From: Ariolimax columbianus
Taxonomy: Eukaryota > Mollusca > Gastropoda > Stylommatophora > Arionidae
NCBI GenBank assembly: GCA_036924085.1
Contig: JAVGWX010000002.1
Coordinates: 50,110,948-50,174,947, forward strand
Reading direction: 5' to 3'
DNA length: 64,000 nt
Positions 35,641-47,400 of this stretch are shown piece by piece; position 1 is the stretch's first letter; every line of letters begins with the position of its first letter. A program made the position numbers and the translations under genes. The notes beneath the pieces are model-generated. The model ran no database searches, was not told where the DNA came from, and was given only the letters and a program-made list of their open reading frames with translations.

Positions 35641-36195
35641 AAGGGTGACTCAAACATCAGGCCTACCATACGACAAGGGTGCCTCATATGATAAAGGCGA
35701 CCCACACATCAGGTCTTTCATTTGACAAAGGTGACCCATACATCAGGCCTTCCATATGACAAGGGCGACCCACACATTAGGCCTTCCATATAACAAGGGT
35801 GACCCACACATCAAGCCCTCCATATAACAAGGGTGACCCACACATCAGGCCCTCCATATGACAAGGGCAACCCAGACATCAGGCCTACCATATAACAAGG
35901 GCGACTTACACATCAGGCCTACCATATGACAAGGGTGCCTCATATGATAAAGGCGACCCACACATCAGGTCTTTCATATGACAAAGGTGACCCATACATC
36001 AGGCCTTCCATTTGACAAGGGCGACCCACACATTAGGCCTTCCATATAACAAGGGTGACCCACACATCAAGCCTTCCATATGACAAGGGTGACCCACACA
36101 TCAAGCCTACCATATGACAAGGGTGCCTCCAACATGAGACCTTCCATACAACAAAGGTGCCCTAAACATGAAGTCTTTCATATAACAAAGACAAC
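35640..36195. repeat. 34-bp minisatellite with duplicated block
   Basis: The unit is acaagggtgacccacacatc plus aggccttccatatg. A variant block with 'gtgcctcatatgataaaggc' occurs at about 35,668 and 35,935, so roughly 265 bp was duplicated as a unit. About 16 units. Confidence 0.95.
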
Positions 36196-36430
36196 TCCAA
36201 CTTGAGCTCTAGAACTACTTTTATCTTGATGTTCTAATAGTTATATCATAAGTTTATTGCTGTGTGGTTGACTTGCCCTGATTGTTTCAATTTTCAAGAC
36301 AGCCTGGGCTTTGTCATGCTGTAAGACTTTATATAAAACATTAAACTACAATATCTATGATGGTAGTCTCAGCCTTGTTATATGGAAGACTAGAAAGGAG
36401 CAAAAGTAAGTAGGGTAGAAGTCTCCTTAC

Positions 36431-36545
36431 CTAATTCTATCCTCATCCATGCTGTCTACTATCTTACTGCGCTGCTCAACCAGCTCCAGCTTGCGCTTTA
36501 TGAGGTACTCTTCTTCTTGCTTCTCGTCACCAGATTTGAGATCAT
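36431..36545 (-). CDS. MICALL exon 7: bMERB helix 3
   Basis: This 115-nt exon enters in phase 1 and leaves in phase 2, with donor ATTAG|GTAAGG. The acceptor (TTCCGTAG) has a poor pyrimidine tract because a (CAT)n run sits just upstream. The peptide KRKLELVEQRSKIVDSMDED is the final bMERB helix, matching the LV-x-x-R-x-x-IVDSL-x-EDR-x-R signature. This helix forms much of a Rab-binding surface in the family. Confidence 0.92.
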
Positions 36546-36635
36546 CTACGGAACCATACATTATTTTATCATCATCATCATCATGCGCCACTCTTCACTC
36601 TGGTAGCATCATGGGGATACCATTCATTCATCCAC

Positions 36636-36977
36636 GGGAAGGAAGACTAACATCTGGTCAGGCACAACATACTGATCAAACATATTAGTCAGGGTCGTAT
36701 AAAATATACTGGCCAAGACCCTCACCTCGGGTTCCTAGTAACCCTCCCTGGAAATGGGCTGTTTTCATGGCAGCATAGCTAACGGGGTGAGGGATTGACG
36801 TGATCCCCGTAGTAGCAAGCAACACGCAGATAAAGTCATCATAGCACAATTGCCTGAAGGATTCCGATCCACCTTTGCTCGGAATGTGAGGAAATCTACT
36901 GCAACCTGCCACTTAACGTCCTTTTCAAGGTGCACAAAAGAGTAACCTGCTCATTGTGGGTATTCGAAACAACAACA
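36636..36977 (+). mobile_element. R350 repeat, copy 4
   Basis: Collinear with the other copies and ends 'gggtattcgaaacaacaaca', which supports a (CAA)n tail. It lies 90 bp upstream of MICALL exon 7. Confidence 0.75.
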
Positions 36978-37250
36978 GCATTCATCCATCTGGTTTCCCT
37001 TAAAGCATAAGGCCACAACAGATGCTCTAAAACGTTTCCTATTCTGAGCTGGCTTCTTGAGTTTCGCCCACAAGATCTCAGCTGTCCTGGTCTTCTCATC
37101 CCCTGTTCTTTGCCAAGTGTTCAACAGATGGAACCAGCACTGCAGTTGAAGTAACTGTAGGAAGTAGCTTTGGGGTCTACCGTGATACTTTCTGTAGCAA
37201 TTTGTTTCACATAATGGCATTGAATGTTGTATGCACAATCCAAGCTACTT
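36978..37250 (-). mobile_element. LINE 3'-end fragment
   Basis: The minus strand contains a GRPQSYF segment and EILWAKLKKPAQNRKRFRAS followed by VVALCF. This matches the W-x-x-x-x-x-AQ-x-R-x-x-W/F-R end of RTE-like LINE proteins. Confidence 0.6.
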
Positions 37251-37309
37251 GCATTTAATTTCAGAGTACTTGCTTTCTATGGCAGAGCTACTGAGTTTGT
37301 TTTCCAATA

Positions 37310-37400
37310 GTAACTCGCTCAAATCTATCCAGCTGTAAATTAGTACCTGATTTACTGGTGGGAAGGCAAGACAGTGAGAACTGGTCACCTCATTTTAATT
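37310..37400 (+). mobile_element. SINE family C fragment
   Basis: tccagctgtaaattagtacc, then 'gactggtcacctcat'-like body sequence. Confidence 0.5.
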
Positions 37401-38060
37401 GTCCGTTCACTTGATTATTGTTGGTAGCTTAAGCCGACTTTCTTGAGCCTAGCATGTTCATCTGCCATAATAAGCCCATGTCATTGTAGGATTATTCTGT
37501 CATCTATCTGTCTGTCACACAGCTGTCATCATACCCTGTAGCCAGATCATCCTTCAGTGTAAGCTTCTAGTGAGAGATGATCAGATCGCATTTGCATGGC
37601 ATAAAGGTTACACATCCCACCCCACACCACAAAAAATATAGATATAGTACAAATAAGTCTCGGACACCTCATCCCCAACAAGTGCCTACTATTAAACTTC
37701 CCTCATTTTGTCTAGCAGGTTACAATGATCTGTTCTATCTTCCCCAATAAGGGACCTCCAACATCCACATATTGTTTTGCATGGACAACAAAACCAACTA
37801 TAAAATGTCAAGAATAAATCACAATTTGTATATAATGGCTCCCTGTGTGTGCTATACATATAAATGTGTGTATCCAATCAACACACATACATAAAACAAT
37901 ACATCTACATATCAACTGGTAACCAACACAAACATATGGATGATGATGTCTCTTAATAAGGAAATAAAATATGACCATTTACCTTTTTTTTTGTTGTAAA
38001 ATGTAACTAAATAAGGTTGTGTATGACCTCTTCATACAAAATCAAAAAGAAACATAACAC
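37401..38060. other. Intron, no other feature
   Basis: AT-rich; no feature supported. Confidence 0.4.
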
Positions 38061-38062
38061 TC

Positions 38063-38130
38063 TATTGCAAAAACATATAAATACTTTGATACAGGCTTCC
38101 TGCAAGAAAGTCAACTGCAATGGTGGTCAC
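38063..38130 (+). repeat. Interspersed repeat F, copy 2
   Basis: gcaaaaacatataaatactt, then 'ggcttcctgcaagaaagtc' and 'aatggtggtcacatg', as at 44,622. Confidence 0.6.
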
Positions 38131-38169
38131 ATGTAAAAATGAAGGATAATGATGATGAATATACAACAT

Positions 38170-38375
38170 GGCCAAGAATTTAATTTTCTTAATTGTTGTG
38201 TATGATGAAGGATATGATTTCATTAATTGTTGTCTATGATGAAGGATAAGATTTCATTAATTGTTGTCTATGATGAAGGATAAGATTTCATTAATTGTTG
38301 TCTATGATGAAGGATATGATTTCATTAATTGTTGTCTATGATGAAGGAGAAGATTTAATTAATTGTTGAGTATGA
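38170..38375. repeat. 34-bp minisatellite, ~6 copies
   Basis: The unit is gatgaaggataagatttcat plus taattgttgtctat. Confidence 0.95.
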
Positions 38376-38619
38376 TGAGTCACTGTAGTCAAGAGGTCAA
38401 GCATTGTTGTGTATGATGACAGAGAAGATGTCATTAATTACTGATCATTAGTCACAACACACACACACACAAAAACAACAAATCATGAATAAGTAATGGA
38501 GAGTGTGAGATAAAAACTGGAATCCTAGTATATTCAATGAAGCAGATCAGTGTCTAATGCCAGGCAGCTAAATGTTATCTTTTTGTTTCGCAAATTCATC
38601 TGTTCAGTCCTTAGAAGGT

Positions 38620-40015
38620 GTCATATCTTGCTTGGTTTGTCGTTTGGACTTTCATTTGGCTATTAGTAGTAAGTTTGTGGGTGATTTCAATCTTGCAGCT
38701 TGCTAGGACTGGGGAAGGTGATGCTCGGGGGTTTCCAGCCTCTAAGTTCACATTTAGCCTAACCAACAGTAAAGGACCTGCACTCTGCCTTTGGTGGTTT
38801 ATCTGTCTCTGTATGAGATCTGCTACTGGGTGTTTTCCACCATCACCTCTAGGAGGTCAACATCGATTGGATCTTCACCTTCTCATTCAACATGTTTCTA
38901 CATGTGAAGTCCAGTTCTCTGAATAAAAGTTGCTATTGTGGAGAGGTCTTCAGGTTTCCAAATAGCTTTGTGTGGCGATTCGTCACTGTAAGCAAATGGC
39001 TAAGCATAAAACAGTCTTACAGGACATGTTCTCGGATGTCTAAGCTGCTTGTCTGCACGTACAGATGGGTGATGGAGCCAATTTCAGTTTGTTTAAGTGG
39101 TAATTCAATATGTTATGTCCCGTTCTCATGAGAAACAGAATCACTTGCTCTGCTAGACTAAGGTGGTGATAGTTGTCTCTCATTTGGTTGACTTACCTTA
39201 TGGCTTGAATAAGGGTCTTATTTTCTTCGAAGGTGGTTGTTTTTTGTTGTTCTTGTGTTGCTCCCTCCTTTGTTAACCTCTCTGCTGTCTCATTTCCTGG
39301 TATATCACAACGTGATGGTATCCACTCCAGCACTACCCATCTCTTGGTTTTTAGTTTGCATAAGGCTTTTTTTTAAGCTGTGGCAGTTTATCATTCTTAA
39401 GGGCTTGCAGAACTGTCATTGCATCTGTAAGGAATACAGCCTGCTGGCATTGGCTTGTTGTGTTACTCTGCAGCAATAATTAGTGCATGTACTTCAGCTG
39501 AGTAGTTTGAACAGAATTTTCCAGTGGATGAACTAGTGGTTTCAATTTCTGAATTTGGGTAGACAACTTAGACTCACGTGCCTCCATTCTTCACTACGCT
39601 CGTTGCTGATCTATCAGTATATATCTGCTGGACCCATGCTTCTTCAATCATGTTGCATGCTGCTGTTTTCTTTTGGATTGTATTTTGTTCTCTCATGGGG
39701 CAGGTGGTAGTTATGACTGTTTTTATGCAGATATTTTAGTGTTGTTCCCATGGGGTTAGAAGGAGTATTGGATTTACCTCTTTAGTGGTGTCTGGTAATT
39801 CAGCCTTGTAAGTTCTGATTAATTTTTTGACTGATGTACAAAGCTACTTCTCTTCAGTCTTTCACTGGCTAGATCTTCAAATCTGATATTCATTGAATGT
39901 GCTGTCATGTTCTTGTACTTTTTTGCTTGTATCCATGTCTTAGTGTCCTGTCTATAGGATAGAGGTGTGATGCCTGTAATTATTTTCCATTTTGTTTATT
40001 GGAGTGGTCTTCATG
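38620..40015 (-). mobile_element. Degenerate LINE with RNase H
   Basis: Minus-strand pieces: YRQDTKTWIQAKKYKNMTAH (end of RT), IYTDRSATSVVKNGGT (RNase H motif 1), NYSAEVHALIIAAE (motif 2), VLEWIPSRCDIPGNETAERL (motif 4 region), ILFLMRTGHNILNYHLNKLK and a terminal C-x-C segment. Several stops. It is a decayed relative of the I-type LINE at 8.9-11.9 kb. Confidence 0.75.
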
Positions 40016-40145
40016 GCGCCCGTGATCACCCAAAATGTCTGGATTAAGACCAAATAACTTAATAAGTCAACATTTTAAAAAAAAGAAAAGGAAACAAACA
40101 AAAAAGACTGTAAAAACTACCAAACTATTGTTCACAAAAACTGAC

Positions 40146-40219
40146 CTGGTTTGCTTATCAAGTATCGAAGCTGAGACTCAATGTGTTCTTGCTCATCTTC
40201 TAAATCCTGTTGTTTGGAG
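40146..40219 (-). CDS. MICALL exon 6: bMERB helix 2 continuation
   Basis: This 74-nt exon has acceptor TTTGCACAG and donor CCAG|GTCAGT, entering in phase 2 and leaving in phase 1. The joined codon gives an isoleucine directly after the tyrosine that ends exon 5. The peptide SKQQDLEDEQEHIESQLRYL continues the helix, and LISKP closes it. The SK-x-Q-x-LE-x-x-Q pattern is typical of bMERB domains. Confidence 0.9.
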
Positions 40220-40407
40220 CTGTGCAAAAATGTAGGTCTAAATTAGAAATGAGTCAGATATGAAATTGACTTGGTTGACTTAATCCTTCTGGTTGCCCAT
40301 AGAGCAAATGATGCCTTCCACCAACTGTGGATTATTTTGTTGTTGTCCTAGCCACCTCTTCTTGTTAAGCTCTTTATCAAAATAAGTACTGGACAAATGA
40401 AAAGAGC

Positions 40408-40650
40408 ATCTGATTAGTGTAGTGGCTTATCACGGCTAAGGTACGGGGTTCAACTCCTATTACCAGCATACCCTAGTCAACCCAGCTGAAAATGGGTGCC
40501 TGGCTTACTGTTAATGAAGGAAAAGCAGTAAGGAAGGGATCTAGACACCCCAACCTCATACACAAGCTGTGGCCGAGTAGATTGAAGTCTCTAACCCTTC
40601 ATTCTTGACAACAGTGTCTGCTATGGGCCTACCTTTACCTTGCAAATGGA
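40408..40650 (+). mobile_element. SINE family C copy (best head)
   Basis: Head: GATTAGTGTAGTGGCTTATC (A-box region) and GGGGTTCAACTCC (B box). The body has 'cccagctgaaaatgggtgcc' and 'caacagtgtctgctatgggc'. Confidence 0.8.
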
Positions 40651-42220
40651 AACAACACAAAAGAAAACAGCAAACTAAGCTCAATGAACATATATAAGCA
40701 TAAAATAAACAAATTAATAAAAATAAAATAATTAATTAATGGCAGAAAAAAAAATTTAGAGAAATGGAGATAGAATTCATGGACATTACAAAAAAAATAT
40801 GAGAAACAAATGCATTATCCTTCTAATTATAAACAATGTCACAAAGACACACAGATTCAAACCGTAATAAAAGGTAGATTTTTTTATGGGTAGTCAAATA
40901 AATATTTTAACAGTGTCATATGTCAGTGACACACAAAAAAAGTGTATAAAATGACATGTATAAAACATAAGAGTTATGGCTTGCAGATTGAACAAGGCAA
41001 GCTAAGGATAGCTGGGACAATGATAGAATATTTTAGAACAAGTGGGAGAGGTCAAGTAGAGGCTAGTCAAGGTGGGAATTTCTCTGGCAAAGACAGGCCC
41101 AGCTGTGCCTTTAGTTATTATTCAGTTTGGGCAATAGTCTACAAGATTTGATAAACGGTTGTTATATAGATAGTAGGGCTAGACATCTAGAGGGATAGGA
41201 GTAGAACAAGCAAATAGCCAATGTTGTAGTTGCTTGTTGTAGTTGCTAGTTGACACCAGAATTAGATAGAGGTACTACATATGCCCTTTTAATGTAGTCA
41301 CTTGGACACAAGACATGGGTAGGATGATTTGAGCAACATAAGGATTTTGGGACAGGTTGTCATTGTGAGATTGACGGGGTGCCCAGATTGACAGTGAAGT
41401 GAATAGGGCTCCAGAGGGGAGAAACTTGTTAGACTGACAAGTGTTGCAGACACAATAGTGATTTGAGTGGCTCGCTGGTCATCTGGGGGGAAACAGAAGT
41501 ACCTTGTGATCAGCAACCATGCTGGATAGCGTGGTGACAATAAAACGAAATACAGAATTCTTTTCAAGAAGAGCTGACCGGAAGGCTATCCCACTATGTT
41601 TCTTTGGCAATTGTAGTCTTGCTAAATGGAATGAATGGTGGCCCTTGCCCAGCGACACTTGAGAGTAAAGTGATTCAACTCGGGACAGCATATCTGTAGT
41701 TTTCAGACATCGTGCCTATGGTGATCTGCTGAAAATGAGAGAAACTTGATCACTGCAAGGGACTGACAGAGTAAGAGAAGGCTGATCACTTCGAGTGAGA
41801 ACGTTGTCTGTTCAAAATTAGTCATCCAGGGCTGGGCAAAGCCCCCTGACAACTGTCATGAACATTGTTCGCAGAGTGTCTCAATAACCACATATATCAG
41901 GGTGTACGAAATGTCCTAATCAAATTGGTCAGAGGGTTCAGCCATAGCTCCCTGATCAAAAGTGTGGTATACCATATGATTCCTCAGGGAGCACACCCAC
42001 CAACCTATGTTGAGAAGCTTTTGTTCAACAGTGCAGTTCCGATGATCAGAAGTTTGCAGACTGTCAGAAACCAGCCAGGCAAGCCACACCACCAGAGGAC
42101 GAAGAGCACCAACGAGACCACAAGATAGTTGATCAATTATAGAACGAGTTGCATTTTGCTAGATGGACAATAGAGTAGGGTGTAGTTTCTGAGACTTACA
42201 CCTATATAGTTGTTAACAGA
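40651..42220. other. Intron, unrecognised sequence
   Basis: Frames at 40,942-41,151, 41,298-41,691 and 41,865-42,128 are open but match no family I know. The less AT-rich 41.0-42.1 kb segment may be an old transposon. Confidence 0.35.
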
Positions 42221-42224
42221 TCTC

Positions 42225-42740
42225 GATATCTGTTCTGTTTCTAAGAATGGACGTCACTGCCCTCTGGGCATACCCATAAGTGTTCAGTTTCTCTCAGCAA
42301 ATGGTACAAGGTCTGGATGCTGATGGTCCTTGTAGCTTATTGGTTGTACACTCTCTTGCTCTATCCTCTCATGCGCCCTACTCCATTTTTTTTTTTCGCG
42401 TTCGCCTTATTTATCTATTCCCCAAGGCGTGTGTGCGTTACACTGTGGTTTTTATTTTGCGCCTGTCGGCCCAGTGCATCCGACTTCAGCATGCATTTTA
42501 TGTAAGGGTCTGCTTCCTCCTGCATTTTCTAAGGGTTTGCTTCCCCGGGGTAACGGCCGGTGCTGTGATGGGGATCGAACCCAGCACCTTCTGGTTGTGA
42601 GCCGTGCCACTTAACCACTAGGCCACGCTGTCCCCTTCCTACTCCATTTGAACCTCGTTTAATGTTGAAACTTTGCAGACTGTAGATTGTTGCTTCATCT
42701 ATTGCAATGTCGTCATCTAACATGCGGTCATTGATTGATT
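42225..42740. repeat. Interspersed repeat G, copy 1 (split by SINE A)
   Basis: Shares 'atg-acgtcactgc-ctctgg' and 'attggttgtaca' with 46,440-46,625, plus a single copy of the segment that is tandemly amplified there. It is interrupted by SINE A at 42,389-42,637. Confidence 0.7.
42389..42637 (-). mobile_element. SINE family A copy 2, with target-site duplication
   Basis: Again 249 bp, with the same A box (TGGCCTAGTGG) and a B box GGTTCGATCCC. It is flanked by 12-bp direct repeats cctactccattt at 42,377-42,388 and 42,638-42,649. Repeat G resumes cleanly on both sides. Confidence 0.95.
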
Positions 42741-43215
42741 TCAAAATGTATTATCAATATATAGTATCTAGAGATACTACATATATATAGTATCTCGATA
42801 TAGTAACTAGTAATAATTAGGAATGTTGTAAATGACAAGACATGCAAATAAATATTATTCATGTGTTTCATTTATAAAGAAGTGTTTTCTGTATTTTCTT
42901 ATGTTTCCATGAAATGGGGAATAATACAGGGAAACTGGGAAACAATCCACTGAACCAAATTCTGTGATAAACCAGTATTTAAAAAGTTAGTCCTGCCAAA
43001 AATATAGTATAATTGTTGCCTGTGACTAGTATAAGTAACTGGGAGGCTGTTACAATACCTACCAAGCACATTGTGCTGTGACTGCTAGGGTAGGCAGCAC
43101 TTGTTCCTTAATATTATAAATCCTCTTGGCAACATCCCAGCAGTGGGGAAAACAATGTAATGCTAGTTTTTATTTAATTTTTTTAATTATAAAAAACGCT
43201 AAAGATTTGACAAGA
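42741..43215. other. Intron, no other feature
   Basis: A small 'atagtatct' repetition is present at 42,758-42,800. Nothing else supported. Confidence 0.4.
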
Positions 43216-43220
43216 CTTAC

Positions 43221-43323
43221 ATATAGACCAAATCAGCCTCCTTTCTGACCAGTTCATTCCTTTCACTGACCAGCCGGAACCAATCATTAATTGCTACGTC
43301 ATCATCCCCATCAAGTGTGTTTT
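43221..43323 (-). CDS. MICALL exon 5: bMERB, WFRLVSERNELVRKEADLVY
   Basis: This 103-nt exon has acceptor ATCTTACAG and donor ATAT|GTAAGT. It enters in phase 1 and leaves in phase 2. The peptide contains the most diagnostic bMERB motif, DWFRLVSERNELVRKEADLV, corresponding to the W-F/L-x-L-x-x-E-K/R-x-x-L-x-R-x-E-x-x-L-x-Y pattern of MICAL and MICALL proteins. The preceding acidic patch (GDDDVAIN) matches the variable linker between helices 1 and 2. Confidence 0.92.
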
Positions 43324-43389
43324 CTGTAAGATAAAGTCAACAAGTCAGAAATGTGGAGACACCTCTACCAGCTGCAATGTAAAAAAGAT

Positions 43390-43690
43390 AAGTTAGTTGC
43401 CTATCACAAGCAATAATGGCGACATCATCAAAAGATTTGTTTCTTTGCCTTATGGTGTAACTTGCGTTGTGTTTTAGTTTAAAGTGAGGAAGAAAATGTG
43501 CTGATCACTAATCTCTCTCTCTCGTCCCGAGCTACCTTAGATCACCGGCAACACTTTTGGTCCAGACAATTGGAGGTAGCTGCGGGCACTCGCGTGATCG
43601 TACAGAGAAACTAACAAACTGGACATGGCATGATTCTAACCCAGTGCGGTGGATTGTGAAACAGGTGTTTCAACCTTAGGCAACCAGCTA
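43390..43690 (-). mobile_element. SINE family D copy (diverged)
   Basis: Shares 'gatggtgtaacttgcg'-like body sequence and 'gagctaccttagatcaccgg' with 5,550-5,868. The head is largely decayed. Confidence 0.6.
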
Positions 43691-43819
43691 CAATAATTTA
43701 ATTTTAAAATAACAACATTTCTGAAGAGAACATGAACTCATATGAATCTTATGGCCCCTTACTTTGGAAGAAAGTATAAAACTACTGTATTCACATTTCA
43801 ACAATATTATTTTCTATCT

Positions 43820-44060
43820 GGTTCTCATTGGAACAAAGGGCTGCAACAGATACTCTCCATCTGTTCTTATTTAAAGCTATCTACTTGAGTTCCACCCTCA
43901 AGACCCTGACTGAATTGGTTTCCTTTTCAGTTGTTCTTCATCAGATACTCTGTGGCCTTCCCACTTGTCTCTTTCCCTGTGTGCTCCACTCTAGCAAATG
44001 GTTGGTTATACTGTCCAGCTTCTTTCTGAGAGTGTGTCCTATCCATCTCTACTTTCTCTC
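43820..44060 (-). mobile_element. LINE 3'-end fragment
   Basis: Minus strand: MDRTHSQKEAGQYNQP in one frame; in the adjacent frame RKKLDSITNHLLEWSTQGKR and QVGRPQ, matching the W-x-GH-x-LRK…GKR-x-x-GRP end of RTE-like LINE proteins. Confidence 0.65.
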
Positions 44061-44610
44061 TCCAATTTCACACTTTGGTTGTTGCTGTGTTCTTTCCCAA
44101 CAGATCTATGCTTGCTAATATCTCTTGCCATTTTCTTTGTGTTCAGGATCTTTGGTCCTGCTATATCTGAAGGCCAGTTGCCATGATGAAGTCTGCAGTA
44201 TTCACCAGGTCGGAGCGGCTGCCCCACAGCTTTTGTCTCAGCTTCACACCTCTAGCCAGTTCTGGTGTCTCATTTCCCTAGAGTCTGCATTTCTGTAGAA
44301 TGTGTTCAGGATTCTGGCCACATGTTTCATATGGACATTAATCGATGTATGAGATCTTTAGTCAGTACAGATGTTACAGTCATTTGCAGTGACCAGTTCT
44401 CAGACAAAACTCTTGCCATTCAAAACAAAGTATGTGACGGTTGACACTTGCTGATTTAGGTCTGCAGTCTGGATGCGATACTCTTAGTCACATGCCTTGT
44501 TCCTGAGCCTTACAGACTTTACATTTGGTACTCAAATGCACATTATAAAAAGTCACTAATATGAGTTCTGCATAGGGGTGGTAATCTCATCACATAAAAA
44601 AATATGCTAT
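44061..44610. other. Intron, no other feature
   Basis: May be more of the LINE 3' UTR; not supportable. Confidence 0.3.
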
Positions 44611-44621
44611 GAAATCTACTA

Positions 44622-44690
44622 CTGCAAGAACACATCAATGTTTTGGAGCAGGTTTCCTGGCAGAAGGCCAAATACAGTGGTGGTCCCATG
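44622..44690 (+). repeat. Interspersed repeat F, copy 3
   Basis: gcaagaacacatcaatgttt, then 'ggtttcctggcagaaggcc' and 'agtggtggtcccatg'. Confidence 0.6.
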
Positions 44691-45490
44691 CTCCTACTGA
44701 GGAAAGAAAAGTAAATAACGATGATGACATGAGCTTTTCAAATTGGCATTCTTTTCAGTATTTTTCTTGACCATAGTCTACATTTTTCAGAACTTTTATA
44801 ATTTGCTACAATATTTTAGTATTTCTTCTTCGTTGAAGTATTGTCTCCTTTAGGTGAAGTTTATCCTGTCTTTTTTGCTTTATCATTGAGTGTTTACCAA
44901 CTTGATCATGGAGCAGTCGCAAGACCTGGAGATTATTTTTTCAAAATTTACCCAACAAATTTTATTTCAAAACAGGCAAGTGACTTTTACTGGATTTTTT
45001 TTTATTGTAGTGTCTGGCAGGAAAAAATAGAACATAAAATAAGAAAGGGCCATTGTCAAGCCATAAAACAAAAGAATCTATTAAATAAAGAAATTTGGCA
45101 CTGCATGATTCATAGCACCACATACACACATATATATTTAAAAAAGGAAATATCAGCAATGTATATACATATAGAATCACAATACTTTCATATTTTTTAT
45201 ATTTTATATTAAGAAATAAGTGCAGCACACATATGATTTATGTTAAATTAGTCATTAAATGCATTGATCCGATCTGCATCTAAAATAGTCCACCTACAAT
45301 GCATTTACTACAACTATCATACTCATGCACTTATGCCCACTATCTGCTTTGGCCTATGTGCTGCTACAACAAACAAAAATCTGTGTTTGCAAAGCGCATA
45401 CCTTTGCATTCCTTATGTCCAGCCTAATTTTTAAAATGAAAATAAAGGAGAAAGAAAATCTGTTACCTTGATTTATGTCTATTTTGTATC
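44691..45490. other. Intron, no other feature
   Basis: AT-rich. A 123-codon plus frame (44,841-45,212) looks like chance. Confidence 0.4.
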
Positions 45491-45494
45491 TTCA

Positions 45495-45660
45495 TCTTAC
45501 TTTCTAAGGAGGTGTTCTACTGAATTTTGTGCCTTATTGCTCAGTGCATCCAACTGTAGCACACATTATAAAAAATTGTTTACTTCCACTACCTTGCTGA
45601 ATTCAAACACATGCATGTTTGGTTTCTGAGCTGTGTAACTAATTAATGCAGCCCCCCACT
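45495..45660 (-). mobile_element. Old SINE family A copy
   Basis: Contains 'ttattgctcagtgcatccaa', 'ttgtttacttcc' and head remnants 'tttctgagctgtgtaactaa'. No duplication remains. Confidence 0.6.
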
Positions 45661-46440
45661 GATATAACCAAAAAGACTGTCTGTGGCTGAAAGAAGCAAA
45701 CCTTCACCAAAGGAAGGCTAGCACCATAAGAATGCATACACTGCTTGATAAGATTTAGCCTTCGTTTTTTTAACCACAGATTTCTTTTGGTTACATCAGG
45801 ACTTACAGACTACACAAAATAATCGACAGACAGTGTGAACATGACTTAGCTGTAAGAAAAGCTAAAACTTTGAGTGGCCAACAAATTATGAAACTCTTTT
45901 ATGACACATTTACTTATAAACAGGGAAAGACTAATGTGAACAATTGTACACATTATAATGAAAATGTTTATTGTTTACCAAGTATATTATATATAGTATT
46001 TATATAGTATAATGTATAGTATATTATATGTATTACCACATATGCTTTATTTGCTAACAAAATATTATAAAAATTACATTAATAATAAAAGGTACTCAGT
46101 TCTCCTTAAACATTTACTTTAGATGCTTTTAGTGCAGAAACATAAAACACCTTTGAAAATATTCTGTACACAATTTAAAAAATCTTTTTTTTAACAAGAG
46201 GGGTGTGGAGAGAAGTGAGAGAAACGGGACAAAAAAAAGAAGAGAATATTTGCCAAATAACACAAACAAAGAAAGAAAATGTTACAATATGCTAACATGG
46301 CTTGCTCTATAGCTTGTAAGGTTATTTATCACTTAAAAAACCTAATCTTATGAGGGACAAGTAGAGAAGAGGCAGTTAGCTCTCTCCTTCCCTGAGAAGA
46401 AAAACTGGTAGCAAAAACATGCAAATAAGGTAAAAGTGTA
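45661..46440. other. Intron, no other feature
   Basis: Contains an AT-rich run of 'tatatagtat' variants at 45,985-46,035. Nothing else supported. Confidence 0.4.
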
Positions 46441-46625
46441 AAGTGTAAGGTCTAGTTGGAACTTTTTCTGTTCCACCAAGAATCGATGTCACTGCACTCT
46501 GGACAAACCCATAGGTGCTCAGTCTCTATCAGCAAGTAGCAAAGAGTGTGAATACTGATAATTTCAGTAGCCCACTGGTTGTACATACTACTGTTCAGTT
46601 CTCTACTACACTCCTCCATGCTTGA
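46440..46625. repeat. Interspersed repeat G, copy 2
   Basis: Collinear with 42,225-42,380 (atcgatgtcactgcactctg, tggttgtaca). It leads straight into the 33-bp array. Confidence 0.7.
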
Positions 46626-46654
46626 GCCTCAAATGATACTACATTTATGCAGTC

Positions 46655-46912
46655 TTCGGATTGCCAGTTCAATGATTGCAGTGTCAACATCAAAGACGTG
46701 GTCAATGATTGCAGTGTCAACATTCAAGATGTAGTCAATAATTGCAGTGTCAAAACTCAAGATGTGTTTAATGATTGCAGAGTCAACATTCAAGATGTAG
46801 TCAATAATCGCAGTGTCAACATCTAAGTTGAATATGGTCAATGATTGCAGAGACAACATACAAGATGTGATCAATAATTGTGGTGTCAACATTCAAGAGA
46901 CAGTCATTGATC
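46655..46912. repeat. ~33-bp minisatellite derived from repeat G, ~7 copies
   Basis: The unit is tcaatgattgcagtgtcaac plus attcaagatgtag. The single-copy counterpart is at about 42,695-42,740. Confidence 0.92.
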
Positions 46913-47395
46913 AACCACAGAATGTACCCCTATCAATATCCGAAGTTCCACTTGGGGTGCCTTTGAGGTGAGGACATCAGCTTGTTCATTATCATGATCC
47001 CCAGTTTGACCTTTCCAGAAGACCCTAACTTCATGGAGGATGAATAAGATGAGCTTCACGTACCTGAGGAGAGTGTTGTTAAGCTATCCCTATGTGACTA
47101 TCTTATTTTGAATGCTTTACCTAATTTCTGAAGTCTTAGATTAAATTTGTTTAGTACTGAAAATGTGTCTGCTGTTCTTCCTATTGAAATTCTGCATTCA
47201 CAAATATTAAACTTTAGCTTGCTAATATCTTTGTTAAATATTATGTTTCTAAACATGTTGATACAAAAAGTTCTCTTCCAAACACTTTTCTGAAGTTGAA
47301 CATAGAGTTGAGAACATAAAAATAAATCAGAGGTCAAAAGTCAATAACAACATAAACAGGTATAACTCAGTTAACGCTTTGGGAAAGAAACAAGA
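46913..47395. other. Intron, no gene recognised
   Basis: The minus frame 47,098-47,337 (79 codons) is not recognised. Confidence 0.35.
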
Positions 47396-47400
47396 TGAAA

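Noticed and set aside
42555..42637. Possible tRNA gene (A and B boxes)
   Set aside because: It is the head of a SINE with body, T-run tail and target-site duplication. The other tRNA-like heads are likewise fused to SINE bodies.
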